A stretch of DNA of 9,348 bases from positions 1 to 9,348 of the forward strand of contig JAUVDU010000041.1 of NCBI GenBank assembly GCA_030595135.1. Reading direction: 5' to 3'. Below, piece after piece: positions 1 to 5,500 of this stretch. Each line of letters opens with the position of its first letter. Position 1 is the stretch's first letter. The DNA is from Deltaproteobacteria bacterium (GTDB lineage: Bacteria; Desulfobacterota; Anaeroferrophillalia; Anaeroferrophillales; Tharpellaceae). Under the pieces are notes generated by a model. The model had not been told where the DNA came from. It did no database searches and saw only the letters and a program-made list of their open reading frames with translations. The position numbers and the translations under genes are program-made.

Positions 1-59
1 GCACCGATGATGCCCGCATTTTTGATCAGGCTACCGGTGGGGTTTTTCCGGGTCGCCAT
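1..59 (-). CDS. murJ: Probable lipid II flippase MurJ (MviN), N-terminus only
   Basis: An ATG at complement 57-59 opens a frame that stays open to the window edge (19 full codons plus 2 bases). The translation begins MATRKNPTGSLIKNAGIIGA. The segment SLIKNAGIIGA resembles the start of MurJ/MviN, where a short polar N-terminus runs into the first membrane helix with a pattern like SLLKSAGIVSAATLLSR. MurJ is the inner-membrane flippase that moves lipid II across the membrane for peptidoglycan synthesis. The gene would begin only two bases after the fapA stop, so it would be co-transcribed and probably translationally coupled, since no Shine-Dalgarno sequence is visible. The call rests on about eleven informative residues. 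Another membrane protein with a similar N-terminus is possible, and the body of the gene lies outside the window. Confidence 0.45.
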   Translation of the reverse strand, partial: MATRKNPTGSLIKNAGIIG

Positions 60-61
60 TT

Positions 62-1837
62 TTAGGAGGTAAACTTGTTGACGATGGAAAGAGCCCGGGG
101 GCTTAACTGGGTGAATAGGCGTCGGTGGGTGATCGCGCCAATTTTTTTCAGGGCGATTATTTTGTTCTTTTTAGCATCATAACAAAAAAGCAGGTTCTGG
201 TTGAAGACAATCGGAGAGAGGCATACCTTACGATAGCAGATCTTCATCTCGCCGGAACTCTCATCAGCAATCAGGATGAGGCCGCGGGTATGAGACTCTT
301 CCATCTGATGCTGGATAGTTTCTTCATTTTTGTAAGCTTCTTTCAGCTTGCTAAGTTCCGTAAAAGAGTCTTGCAGGAGGCTCAAACTGTGCGCAAAATT
401 TTCCAGATGTTTACGCGTGATAGCATGTAGTTTTAAGTTTAATCGTTTGCCGACATCATCTATCTGGCCTTGAGCAAGGAGCTGCTCGATAGCTTTTTTC
501 TGCTTTTCATTGAAAGTTATTTTTTTGAGCTCTTCAACCTGGCGATAAAAATTGTCAATTTGGTGCTGTTGTTTGTTGTGGTGCATCCGCTGTTTTTTTT
601 CATGTTCCTGGTTGTACTTTTGGTAACGTTGGCGGCAGGAGTCAACCCGGCTTTGTTGCTCTTCCAGCTTTTGCCGGAAGCTGGGAATGGCGAAAGGATC
701 GATGGTTAACGTGGAATGGCTGGTGCCGCTGGCCTGCTGGCAGAAGATAAAATTGGAGGCGGTCACGCTGCCGGAACGGAGTTCCCGGTTGATAAAAACC
801 TCCTCGCCGCTAACCCTAGAGGACATGCAGGTACTGATTCTGACCTGTTGTCCCACAACCGTGGCATTCTGTAAAACCGCATTGATTTTGATGTCTGAAC
901 CTTCAATGTGGGCGCCGACGACTTTGCCGATTTCAATTTTGCGGCCGATAATACGGGCTTTCGCGTCAACGATGCCGGAGATGATGATGGTGTCCCCTTC
1001 GATAGTGGCACCGCGCCCGACATTGCCATCTATGACAATCTCTTGGGCTTTTAACGTGAAACCCGGTTTGACCGAGTCATGCATTATGTCATTTTTACCG
1101 GATACCTTGATGGTTGTATCAATGTCACTGAAATCTTGGACTTCAATATTGCCGGTCGAAAAATCGACCTGTTGGGTCAAGACATCCTTGTCGACGAAGT
1201 ATCCCCGCCCACTCTCCTGATAGAGAAAACCGGTGATTGTCGCTTTTAAAACAGTTTGGTTGTGGTCAGGATCATCTTCGCAGGTGATGGTCTTGCGGTC
1301 ATAACCAGGAATTTTCTCTTCGCGGCCGGCTTCGGCTTTAATCGGCTGTTTAAAAATGTCGATGCCATCAACTCCGGAAGTGGCGTGGTTAATGATGACC
1401 AAAGATTTTCCGGCGTGAATCAAGGTTTCGCTGAAACCCAGGTCGTAGTAGTCGATTTTGCCGGTTTTTTCATCACTGATTTTGCCTGGTTTTAATTTGA
1501 GGTCGACCAATATCTCAAGGTTGCCGTCGTCACCTTTTTGCGGCGGGGTCGGACTGGCGATGGAAAAGGTATAGAAAGTTTTATTAGCTGCAATTCTATG
1601 ATAATCGGTCAGGTAACGTTTTACTTCAGTAGTTATAGTGTTGGTTTTGTTGATGCCGTAGCGGATTCCCTTCTTTTGCAGTTCTGCTTTTATCGTCTCA
1701 AGTATAGTGCGTAAAACAGCCGGGTCGAGCGGCTTAACGATTCTGGTGTTGGGCCGAATCGAGATGAAAGCATACTCCAAGCCCTGGCGTTCATCCAGGT
1801 GCAGCATGAGATCTAGAAGTTCAATACTTGGTGTCAA
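62..1837 (-). CDS. FapA/DUF342 family protein (polymer-forming beta-helix with C-terminal coiled coil)
   Basis: 591 aa. The DUF342/FapA family ('flagellar assembly protein A') has no firmly established biochemical role. The typical signature VDFSTGNIEV is at residues 224-233. A run of short beta-helix turns follows at about 260-370 (for example VIDGNVGRGATIEGDTIIISG), and then a strongly charged coiled coil at about 385-510. The N-terminal about 120 residues are less typical, and there is no signal peptide or membrane helix, so the protein is probably cytoplasmic. The start is TTG (complement 1835-1837) with AGGA six bases upstream; the first in-frame ATG is codon 11. A probable murJ begins two bases after the stop. 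arsR is transcribed divergently. No flagellar gene is visible nearby, so a flagellar role should not be assumed from the family name. The family call is firm, the function is not. Confidence 0.85.
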   Translation of the reverse strand: MTPSIELLDLMLHLDERQGLEYAFISIRPNTRIVKPLDPAVLRTILETIKAELQKKGIRYGINKTNTITTEVKRYLTDYHRIAANKTFYTFSIASPTPPQKGDDGNLEILVDLKLKPGKISDEKTGKIDYYDLGFSETLIHAGKSLVIINHATSGVDGIDIFKQPIKAEAGREEKIPGYDRKTITCEDDPDHNQTVLKATITGFLYQESGRGYFVDKDVLTQQVDFSTGNIEVQDFSDIDTTIKVSGKNDIMHDSVKPGFTLKAQEIVIDGNVGRGATIEGDTIIISGIVDAKARIIGRKIEIGKVVGAHIEGSDIKINAVLQNATVVGQQVRISTCMSSRVSGEEVFINRELRSGSVTASNFIFCQQASGTSHSTLTIDPFAIPSFRQKLEEQQSRVDSCRQRYQKYNQEHEKKQRMHHNKQQHQIDNFYRQVEELKKITFNEKQKKAIEQLLAQGQIDDVGKRLNLKLHAITRKHLENFAHSLSLLQDSFTELSKLKEAYKNEETIQHQMEESHTRGLILIADESSGEMKICYRKVCLSPIVFNQNLLFCYDAKKNKIIALKKIGAITHRRLFTQLSPRALSIVNKFTS

Positions 1838-1898
1838 TGTCAGTCCTATACAATGGAGTAGGTGAAGGTTTTCTTGTCTGTTTTGGACGGAATCTAAC

Positions 1899-1928
1899 CA
1901 TATAACATGATTTCTATCGCCCGAACAA
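1899..1928 (-). promoter_or_regulatory. Candidate sigma-70 promoter for fapA
   Basis: On the minus strand a -35-like TTGTTC (complement 1923-1928) is separated by 18 bases from TATATG (complement 1899-1904). This lies about 60 bases upstream of the TTG start. Each box matches the consensus at about four of six positions, so this is a candidate only. Confidence 0.3.
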
Positions 1929-1947
1929 GAAGATTTCTCGCTTTGTC

Positions 1948-1976
1948 TTGACAGGTGCCGTGCAACCGGTTATATG
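1948..1976 (+). promoter_or_regulatory. Sigma-70 promoter for the arsR - zinc-ribbon pair
   Basis: A perfect -35 TTGACA (1948-1953), a 17-base spacer and TATATG (1971-1976) form the best promoter in the window. Transcription would begin near 1983, giving a leader of about 190 bases before arsR that contains the whole hairpin element A. Confidence 0.6.
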
Positions 1977-1984
1977 AGATTGTA

Positions 1985-1998
1985 ATATATACATATAT
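1985..1998. promoter_or_regulatory. Possible ArsR-family operator (AT-rich inverted repeat at the start site)
   Basis: ATATAT-AC-ATATAT is a six-base inverted repeat placed exactly where transcription from the 1948-1976 promoter would begin. ArsR/SmtB repressors usually bind AT-rich dyads overlapping their own promoter, so autoregulation is plausible. Alternating AT is trivially palindromic, so the evidence is mainly positional. Confidence 0.35.
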
Positions 1999-2012
1999 CA
2001 TGTTCAGGTAGA

Positions 2013-2157
2013 TAGTGCCTGACCGAAAACCTGACAATTTTCTTGAGTGCAAGGCAGGTGAAGATTTTAACCACAGGTATACACTAAGTATTCCGAGGAT
2101 TAAAATTTGAGCCTAACGCAGCAATCGGGGAAATTGGCGGTTTTCGGTCGCGCACTA
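2013..2157 (+). repeat. Element A: 145-base imperfect hairpin, related to element C
   Basis: Co-linear pairing runs from the ends to a five-base loop. The helices are 2013-2018 with 2152-2157 (TAGTGC/GCACTA); 2020-2031 with 2139-2150, including the perfect 11-mer GACCGAAAACC/GGTTTTCGGTC; 2035-2044 with 2127-2136; 2048-2050 with 2118-2120; 2052-2055 with 2111-2114; 2062-2070 with 2100-2108; and a small apical hairpin 2076-2082 with 2088-2094. About 50 pairs form, five of them G-U on the plus strand (2020-2150, 2041-2130, 2043-2128, 2044-2127, 2063-2107). The 29-base apical core (2071-2099) is shared with element C at 24 of 29 positions. The element begins and ends with TA, as a Tc1/IS630-like insertion would, but no transposase is present. 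It lies wholly in the arsR leader and ends six bases before the Shine-Dalgarno sequence. I do not recognise the family. Confidence 0.8.
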
Positions 2158-2174
2158 AAATATGGAGGCTACTC

Positions 2175-2501
2175 TTGGATAGAGATCAAGTTTGTTGTCG
2201 GGTTGCTGAAGTTTTGAAGGTTTTGGGCCATCCCGTACGGTTGCAGATTGTGCAGACCCTTTTGACTCAGGAGAGTTGTGTGAAAAACCTCTGGAGTTGT
2301 CTGGAACTTTCCCAGGCGACAGTTTCCCAGCACCTCTCTGTACTTAAGGGGAAGGGCATTGTTGACTCCGTCAGGGAAGGGGTGGCGATGCGTTATTGGG
2401 TAAGTGATGACATTAGTAAACTTCTGATTGGTACCTTGATGGATCATTTCGGTATGGATTGTAGTGAAACCGGGGCGGATTCCTGTAGAGAGGTGAAGTA
2501 G
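2175..2501 (+). CDS. ArsR/SmtB-family transcriptional repressor, cysteine-rich
   Basis: 108 aa winged-helix regulator. The ArsR hallmarks are LKVLGHPVRLQIVQTL (residues 14-29), the alpha-3 segment ESCVKNL (33-39) and the recognition helix LSQATVSQHLSVLKGKGIV (45-63). The beta wing follows. Proteins of this family are dimers that leave DNA when they bind a metal or when thiols are oxidised. Six cysteines are present (7, 8, 35, 42, 96, 104). C35 lines up with the first cysteine of the arsenic box CVCDLC, but the next two box positions are Lys and Trp, so a classical As(III) site is not intact. Pairs such as 7/8 or 96/104 could form another metal or redox site. The TTG start (2175-2177) is fixed by GGAGG at 2164-2168; an ATG at 2162 meets a stop after six codons. 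The gene is followed at once by a zinc-ribbon gene. The effector is unknown. Confidence 0.9.
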   Translation: MDRDQVCCRVAEVLKVLGHPVRLQIVQTLLTQESCVKNLWSCLELSQATVSQHLSVLKGKGIVDSVREGVAMRYWVSDDISKLLIGTLMDHFGMDCSETGADSCREVK

Positions 2502-2502
2502 C

Positions 2503-2724
2503 GTGCCGTTATACGAGTATGAGTGCCCTGGTTGTGGGGCCAAACTTGAAGTTTTGCAGAAACTGGGAGAGGATGGTACGGCTCTTAAATGTCACAAATG
2601 TGCGGTTACGGGTTTGCGTAAAGAGATATCCGGCTGTGCTGTTCAGACTGTCGGATCCGGCAAAACTTCAAGTGCTTCCGGGTGTGCTTTGGGCGGCTCT
2701 TCCGGCACCAGCGGTTTTACTTGA
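2503..2724 (+). CDS. Small FmdB-type zinc-ribbon protein
   Basis: 73 aa, starting at GTG 2503-2505, one base after the arsR stop. The Shine-Dalgarno sequence (GAGAGGTG) lies inside the arsR tail, so the two genes are translationally coupled. The protein opens MPLYEYECPGCG and carries CxxC pairs at C8/C11 and C30/C33, the FmdB/CxxC_CxxC_SSSS pattern of a single zinc ribbon. The tail after residue 48 is rich in Ser and Gly, with another Cys at about 61, and is probably disordered. FmdB-like proteins were named from a formamidase locus and their biochemical role is not settled. Co-transcription with a cysteine-rich ArsR suggests metal or sulfur handling, but that is inference. A second FmdB-type protein is encoded at 7282-7566 with a different, lysine/alanine-rich tail. 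Confidence 0.8.
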   Translation: MPLYEYECPGCGAKLEVLQKLGEDGTALKCHKCAVTGLRKEISGCAVQTVGSGKTSSASGCALGGSSGTSGFT

Positions 2725-2734
2725 AACTAGGGAC

Positions 2735-2760
2735 ATTAAGTCGGCAGTTGCCGACTTAAT
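2735..2760. terminator. Hairpin terminator between convergent transcription units
   Basis: ATTAAGTCGGCA (2735-2746) and TGCCGACTTAAT (2749-2760) are perfect 12-base inverted arms with a two-base centre, ten bases after the zinc-ribbon stop. The stem has a G+C-rich top and an A/T-rich base on both sides, so it could act in both directions, for the plus-strand pair and for the convergent PAS-HisKA gene. Neither side has a long uridine run, so it is a moderate rather than textbook intrinsic terminator. Confidence 0.65.
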
Positions 2761-2814
2761 CATTATCTGCCGGAGTAAACTCGGTTGCTTTCCTGATCTT
2801 CTATTCAGACCTTG

Positions 2815-3609
2815 TCACTTGTTCTGGCTTGATTCCTCCAGATCAATAATCAGACTTCCATTAACATACGGTCGGGTTTTATAGGCCACCAGTTGTTCCA
2901 TCTGTTTAATGGTCTCCGCCATTCTCAAGCACTGCTTTTGAATGGTCTTAAACCGTTTGCTGAGATGTTGATTGTCGTCAATGGTTTTGTCTAGAGTGAG
3001 CAACTCAATGGCACCGATGATAGCTGTCATTGGTTGGCGTAACTCATGGGCGACGGCACCGGCGGTTTCAATCATGGCCGCTTTTTTCTCACTCAAGATC
3101 AATTGTTCCTGAACAAACTCCAACTCTTTATTTTTTTCATCAACCAGGTTTTCCAGGCTATTTGTGTAGTGTTGGTTGGCGGCAGCCAGGGTTTCGCTAA
3201 CACTCAAATCTTCAATGAAGATCAAGATGCGGTTTTGCTGGTCCGAGGTCTCTTTTAGAAGGATGGCTTGCAGGGAAAGATGTGGGCCGTCATCGTCGTT
3301 AGTGTTTGGGGTTGTTTGTAAAGTGATATTGTTTTGTTCGCCGGAGAGCAGGCTTTCCCAGGCGCCCTTACAACTTGCTAGTTCTAAAATAGAGATCAGG
3401 TTATGCTCTGCCAAATTGTTCTGCTGGAACAAAAAAGAGGCCAGCTGATTGGCAAAAGTGATCTCTCCATGTTCATCGCAGACAATAATTCCGTAAGGGG
3501 CTTGTTCCAGGATTGTCAGGCAGAGGTTGCATTCATCTGTGTCTTTTGTGGTTGAGACTGAATTCATGGTTGGATTTTTGTTCGTAATAGGGTAATATAT
3601 AGTTACCAT
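2815..3609 (-). CDS. PAS-domain protein with HisKA phospho-acceptor domain but no ATPase domain
   Basis: 264 aa. A PAS fold occupies about residues 28-137 (ILEQAPYGIIVCDEHGEITFANQ is at 33-55). A coiled coil spans about 145-180, and a HisKA dimerisation and phospho-acceptor helix pair spans about 181-245. The phospho-acceptor motif is AHELRQP, with His188. The protein ends about 20 residues after the second HisKA helix (YKTRPYVNGSLIIDLE), so the N, G1, F and G2 boxes of a kinase ATPase domain are absent. The stop is clean and lies by the convergent terminator. There is no membrane segment, so the protein is cytosolic. It could receive phosphate from a partner kinase, dimerise with one, or use its PAS domain to sense a ligand. 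The start is uncertain: ATG at complement 3607-3609 or at complement 3565-3567 (Met15), neither with a clear Shine-Dalgarno sequence. The upstream ATG lies inside an inverted repeat. Confidence 0.85.
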   Translation of the reverse strand: MVTIYYPITNKNPTMNSVSTTKDTDECNLCLTILEQAPYGIIVCDEHGEITFANQLASFLFQQNNLAEHNLISILELASCKGAWESLLSGEQNNITLQTTPNTNDDDGPHLSLQAILLKETSDQQNRILIFIEDLSVSETLAAANQHYTNSLENLVDEKNKELEFVQEQLILSEKKAAMIETAGAVAHELRQPMTAIIGAIELLTLDKTIDDNQHLSKRFKTIQKQCLRMAETIKQMEQLVAYKTRPYVNGSLIIDLEESSQNK

Positions 3610-3625
3610 TAATATTAGGTAACTA
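3600..3625. promoter_or_regulatory. Candidate operator: TAGTTACC-N10-GGTAACTA inverted repeat
   Basis: Perfect eight-base arms (3600-3607 and 3618-3625) flank ten A/T bases. The dyad covers the -35 and spacer of the rightward promoter, the expected start site of the leftward promoter and the first ATG of the PAS-HisKA gene. A further half-site GGTAA lies at 3591-3595. A bound regulator could control both directions. Its identity is unknown. Confidence 0.5.
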
Positions 3626-3632
3626 ATACAAT
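3603..3632 (+). promoter_or_regulatory. Candidate sigma-70 promoter for the TPR-rluD-pgeF cluster
   Basis: TTACCA (3603-3608), an 18-base spacer and TACAAT (3627-3632) match the consensus at four and five of six positions. Transcription would begin near 3639, about 50 bases before the TPR gene. Confidence 0.45.
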
Positions 3633-3656
3633 AATCTCTAAGAAAAAAAATGGCAA
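3628..3656 (-). promoter_or_regulatory. Candidate sigma-70 promoter for the PAS-HisKA gene
   Basis: On the minus strand TTGCCA (complement 3651-3656), a 17-base T-rich spacer and TATTGT (complement 3628-3633) form a promoter whose -10 overlaps that of the rightward promoter. If used, the transcript begins about ten bases before the first ATG, so translation would be nearly leaderless or would start at Met15. Confidence 0.4.
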
Positions 3657-3688
3657 GGATTAGTTGTTCACGGTAAAGGAGATCGGAG

Positions 3689-4489
3689 ATGGCACAAGAG
3701 CTTAAACCTGAAGCCGAAGTGGTTGATGAAAGTGGTGACGGGGCAAAAATCGCCGGTTACTATATTGAACAGGTAAAAATTTCGCTCGGTACCGGAGCCA
3801 CTAAACGTAAGACTACCGGTGAAAATATTTTTTATGCTGAGGAGTTGCCCAGTGGAGAGATCAAGCTGAGCCTTCTCAATATGGCTGGTAAACCGACCAG
3901 TATTACCGAGGTTATTGAGAAAGATGAGTTTTTTCAGCGTTGTCAGCCGAAGCCTGATTTTGTGCCCCCGGATAAAAGCGAAAAACTTGATAAATTTAAA
4001 GAAAAAGCGGATCGCCACGCTTCTCGAGGCAATCTCCATCTGCGTAAAAAAGAGTATAATAGTGCCGAATTTGAGTTTCAAGCTACTTTGAAAATCGATG
4101 AAGAGCATGTTCGGGCCAATTACGGAATGGCCAAACTCCATCTGGAAAAAGGCGAAGAGGAAGAGGCGAAAAAGGTGCTTGATCGTTTGACCAGTATTGA
4201 AGCTCTTTTTGAAGATGAGAACAAGCATGTTTTTAATGAGGTCGGGATCGATTTACGGCGCATGAAGATGTTTGATCAGGCGCTTGACAGTTATCGTAAG
4301 GCGCTGGAAATAAATGATAAAGATCCGATTTTAAATTTTAATATGGCCCGGGCCCTGATCGATAAAAAACAGTGGCTTCCGGCTTTAGCCAGCCTTGATC
4401 GAGCCTTGGAGCTCAAGGAAGATTTCCCTGAAGCACTAAAACTAGCTCAGCTCCTGCGGGCCAAGCTGGAGAAGAGATCTCGTGCCTAA
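3689..4489 (+). CDS. Tetratricopeptide-repeat protein of unknown function
   Basis: 266 aa, cytoplasmic, with no signal peptide or membrane helix. The ATG start has a strong AAAGGAG (3675-3681) seven bases upstream. The first about 95 residues contain no repeat that I recognise; they include IAGYYIEQVKISLGTGATKR and end in a Pro-rich linker (KPDFVPPDK). TPR units then run at about 107-140, 141-174 (weaker), 179-212 (with MFDQALDSYRKALEINDKDP) and 213-246 (with WLPALASLDRALELKEDFPEAL). TPR arrays bind protein partners, so this is probably a scaffold or adaptor, but the partner cannot be read from the sequence. It is the first gene of a rightward cluster, 12 bases ahead of rluD, and is divergent from the PAS-HisKA gene with which it may share an operator. 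The TPR call is firm; the function is unknown. Confidence 0.8.
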   Translation: MAQELKPEAEVVDESGDGAKIAGYYIEQVKISLGTGATKRKTTGENIFYAEELPSGEIKLSLLNMAGKPTSITEVIEKDEFFQRCQPKPDFVPPDKSEKLDKFKEKADRHASRGNLHLRKKEYNSAEFEFQATLKIDEEHVRANYGMAKLHLEKGEEEEAKKVLDRLTSIEALFEDENKHVFNEVGIDLRRMKMFDQALDSYRKALEINDKDPILNFNMARALIDKKQWLPALASLDRALELKEDFPEALKLAQLLRAKLEKRSRA

Positions 4490-4501
4490 TAATATTTAAT
4501 A

Positions 4502-5500
4502 ATGATGGTTGTAGAAGAAGATCTTATTGAATTTATCTTTTCCGGGGAATTTATTTTTTCCGAATCCGAACGTTGTCGTCTGGATCAATTTCTGGCGGCC
4601 CGGCAGCCGGATATGTCACGCAGTCGTTTACAGGGTTTGGTGCGTTCAGCTTCGGTTCTGGTTAATGGTAATCCTGCAAAAATCTCATACCTGCTGAAAA
4701 ATGGGGATCGGGTCACCCTCAATATTCCGCCGCCAATTCCCTTGGCACTTGAGGCTCAAGCCCTGCCTTTAGAGGTCGTCTACGAAGATCGGTATCTGAT
4801 TGTTGTCAATAAGGCGGCCGGGATGGTGGTTCATCCGGCGGCGGGAAATCCCGATGGTACCCTGGTTAATGCGTTGCTTTATCACTGTGGTGATCTCGCC
4901 GGGATCGGTGGGGTTATGCGGCCGGGGATTGTTCATCGTCTGGATCAGAATACTTCCGGATTATTAGTAGTCGCCAAAGATGATTTTACGCATCAGGGGC
5001 TGGCCGAACAATTTAAAGAACATTCGATCAAAAGGGAATATGTCGCTCTGGTTTACGGGCGTTTGCTCCCTACCTGTGGTTCTTTCCAATCATCAATCGG
5101 TCGTCACCCCAAGCAGCGTAAGAAGATGGCCTCAGTCGAGAGAGGGGGCAAATCGGCACGGACAAACTATCAGGTTTTGCGTTATTATCTGTCGGGGGCC
5201 TGTACCTGGCTCTCTTTATGTTTGGAAACCGGGCGTACCCATCAGATCAGGGTTCACTTGAGTGAGGCGGGTCATCCTCTGGTTGGCGATCAAGTCTATG
5301 GTAAAAAAGGGATAAGCCGCTTACAGACAACGGTTGGCGGAACTGATCTGCCGGCAAATTTCCCCCGGCAGGCCCTGCATGCCCGGCGCCTCGGTTTTCG
5401 ACATCCGGTAAGTGAAGAGTATCTGGAGTTTGAAAGTTCTTTGCCCCCGGATCTTGAACGTTTGTTGGAGGCTTTGCGTGAGCTGGAAAAAAGAGATTGA
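4502..5500 (+). CDS. rluD: RluD-type 23S rRNA pseudouridine synthase
   Basis: 332 aa RluA-family enzyme that isomerises uridine to pseudouridine in RNA; RluD modifies helix 69 of 23S rRNA. An S4 RNA-binding domain lies at about residues 25-75 (RLDQFLAARQPDMSRSRLQGLVRS). The catalytic domain has the family motif VHRLDQNTSGLLVVAK with the nucleophile Asp148. GRTHQIRVHL is the second family signature, followed by GHPLVGDQVYG. The length agrees with bacterial RluD. The N-terminus is slightly extended by a duplicated hexapeptide (EFIFSG/EFIFSE). Two adjacent ATGs (4502, 4505) are possible starts, with no clear Shine-Dalgarno sequence; coupling to the TPR gene 12 bases upstream is likely. The 3' end overlaps pgeF by 23 bases, a common RluD-PgeF gene order. 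Choosing RluD over RluC or RluA rests on the S4 domain and the neighbour. Confidence 0.92.
   Translation: MMVVEEDLIEFIFSGEFIFSESERCRLDQFLAARQPDMSRSRLQGLVRSASVLVNGNPAKISYLLKNGDRVTLNIPPPIPLALEAQALPLEVVYEDRYLIVVNKAAGMVVHPAAGNPDGTLVNALLYHCGDLAGIGGVMRPGIVHRLDQNTSGLLVVAKDDFTHQGLAEQFKEHSIKREYVALVYGRLLPTCGSFQSSIGRHPKQRKKMASVERGGKSARTNYQVLRYYLSGACTWLSLCLETGRTHQIRVHLSEAGHPLVGDQVYGKKGISRLQTTVGGTDLPANFPRQALHARRLGFRHPVSEEYLEFESSLPPDLERLLEALRELEKRD
4529..4564 (+). repeat. 18-base tandem duplication inside rluD
   Basis: 4529-4546 and 4547-4564 are adjacent copies identical at 15 of 18 positions and encode EFIFSG then EFIFSE. The duplication lies before the S4 domain and keeps the frame. Replication slippage is the likely origin. 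Confidence 0.7.

Noticed and set aside
687..1220. Long plus-strand open frame opposite fapA
   Set aside because: It is antisense shadow of the DUF342 gene, with no ribosome-binding site and no protein-like motifs.
2064..2117. Element A as an integron attC site, prompted by GCCTAAC at 2111-2117
   Set aside because: attC sites have conserved ends and a variable apex, and need a matching pair of core sites. Here the apex is the conserved part and no partner core site is present.
2013..2157. Element A as a known riboswitch (cobalamin, molybdenum cofactor, c-di-GMP) or a retron RNA
   Set aside because: None of the conserved sequence blocks of those classes is visible, no reverse transcriptase gene is nearby, and the related element C lies in an unrelated and oppositely oriented context.
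2169..2543. Minus-strand open frame of 124 codons over arsR
   Set aside because: It covers arsR and the start of the zinc-ribbon gene, both well supported on the plus strand, and shows no family resemblance.
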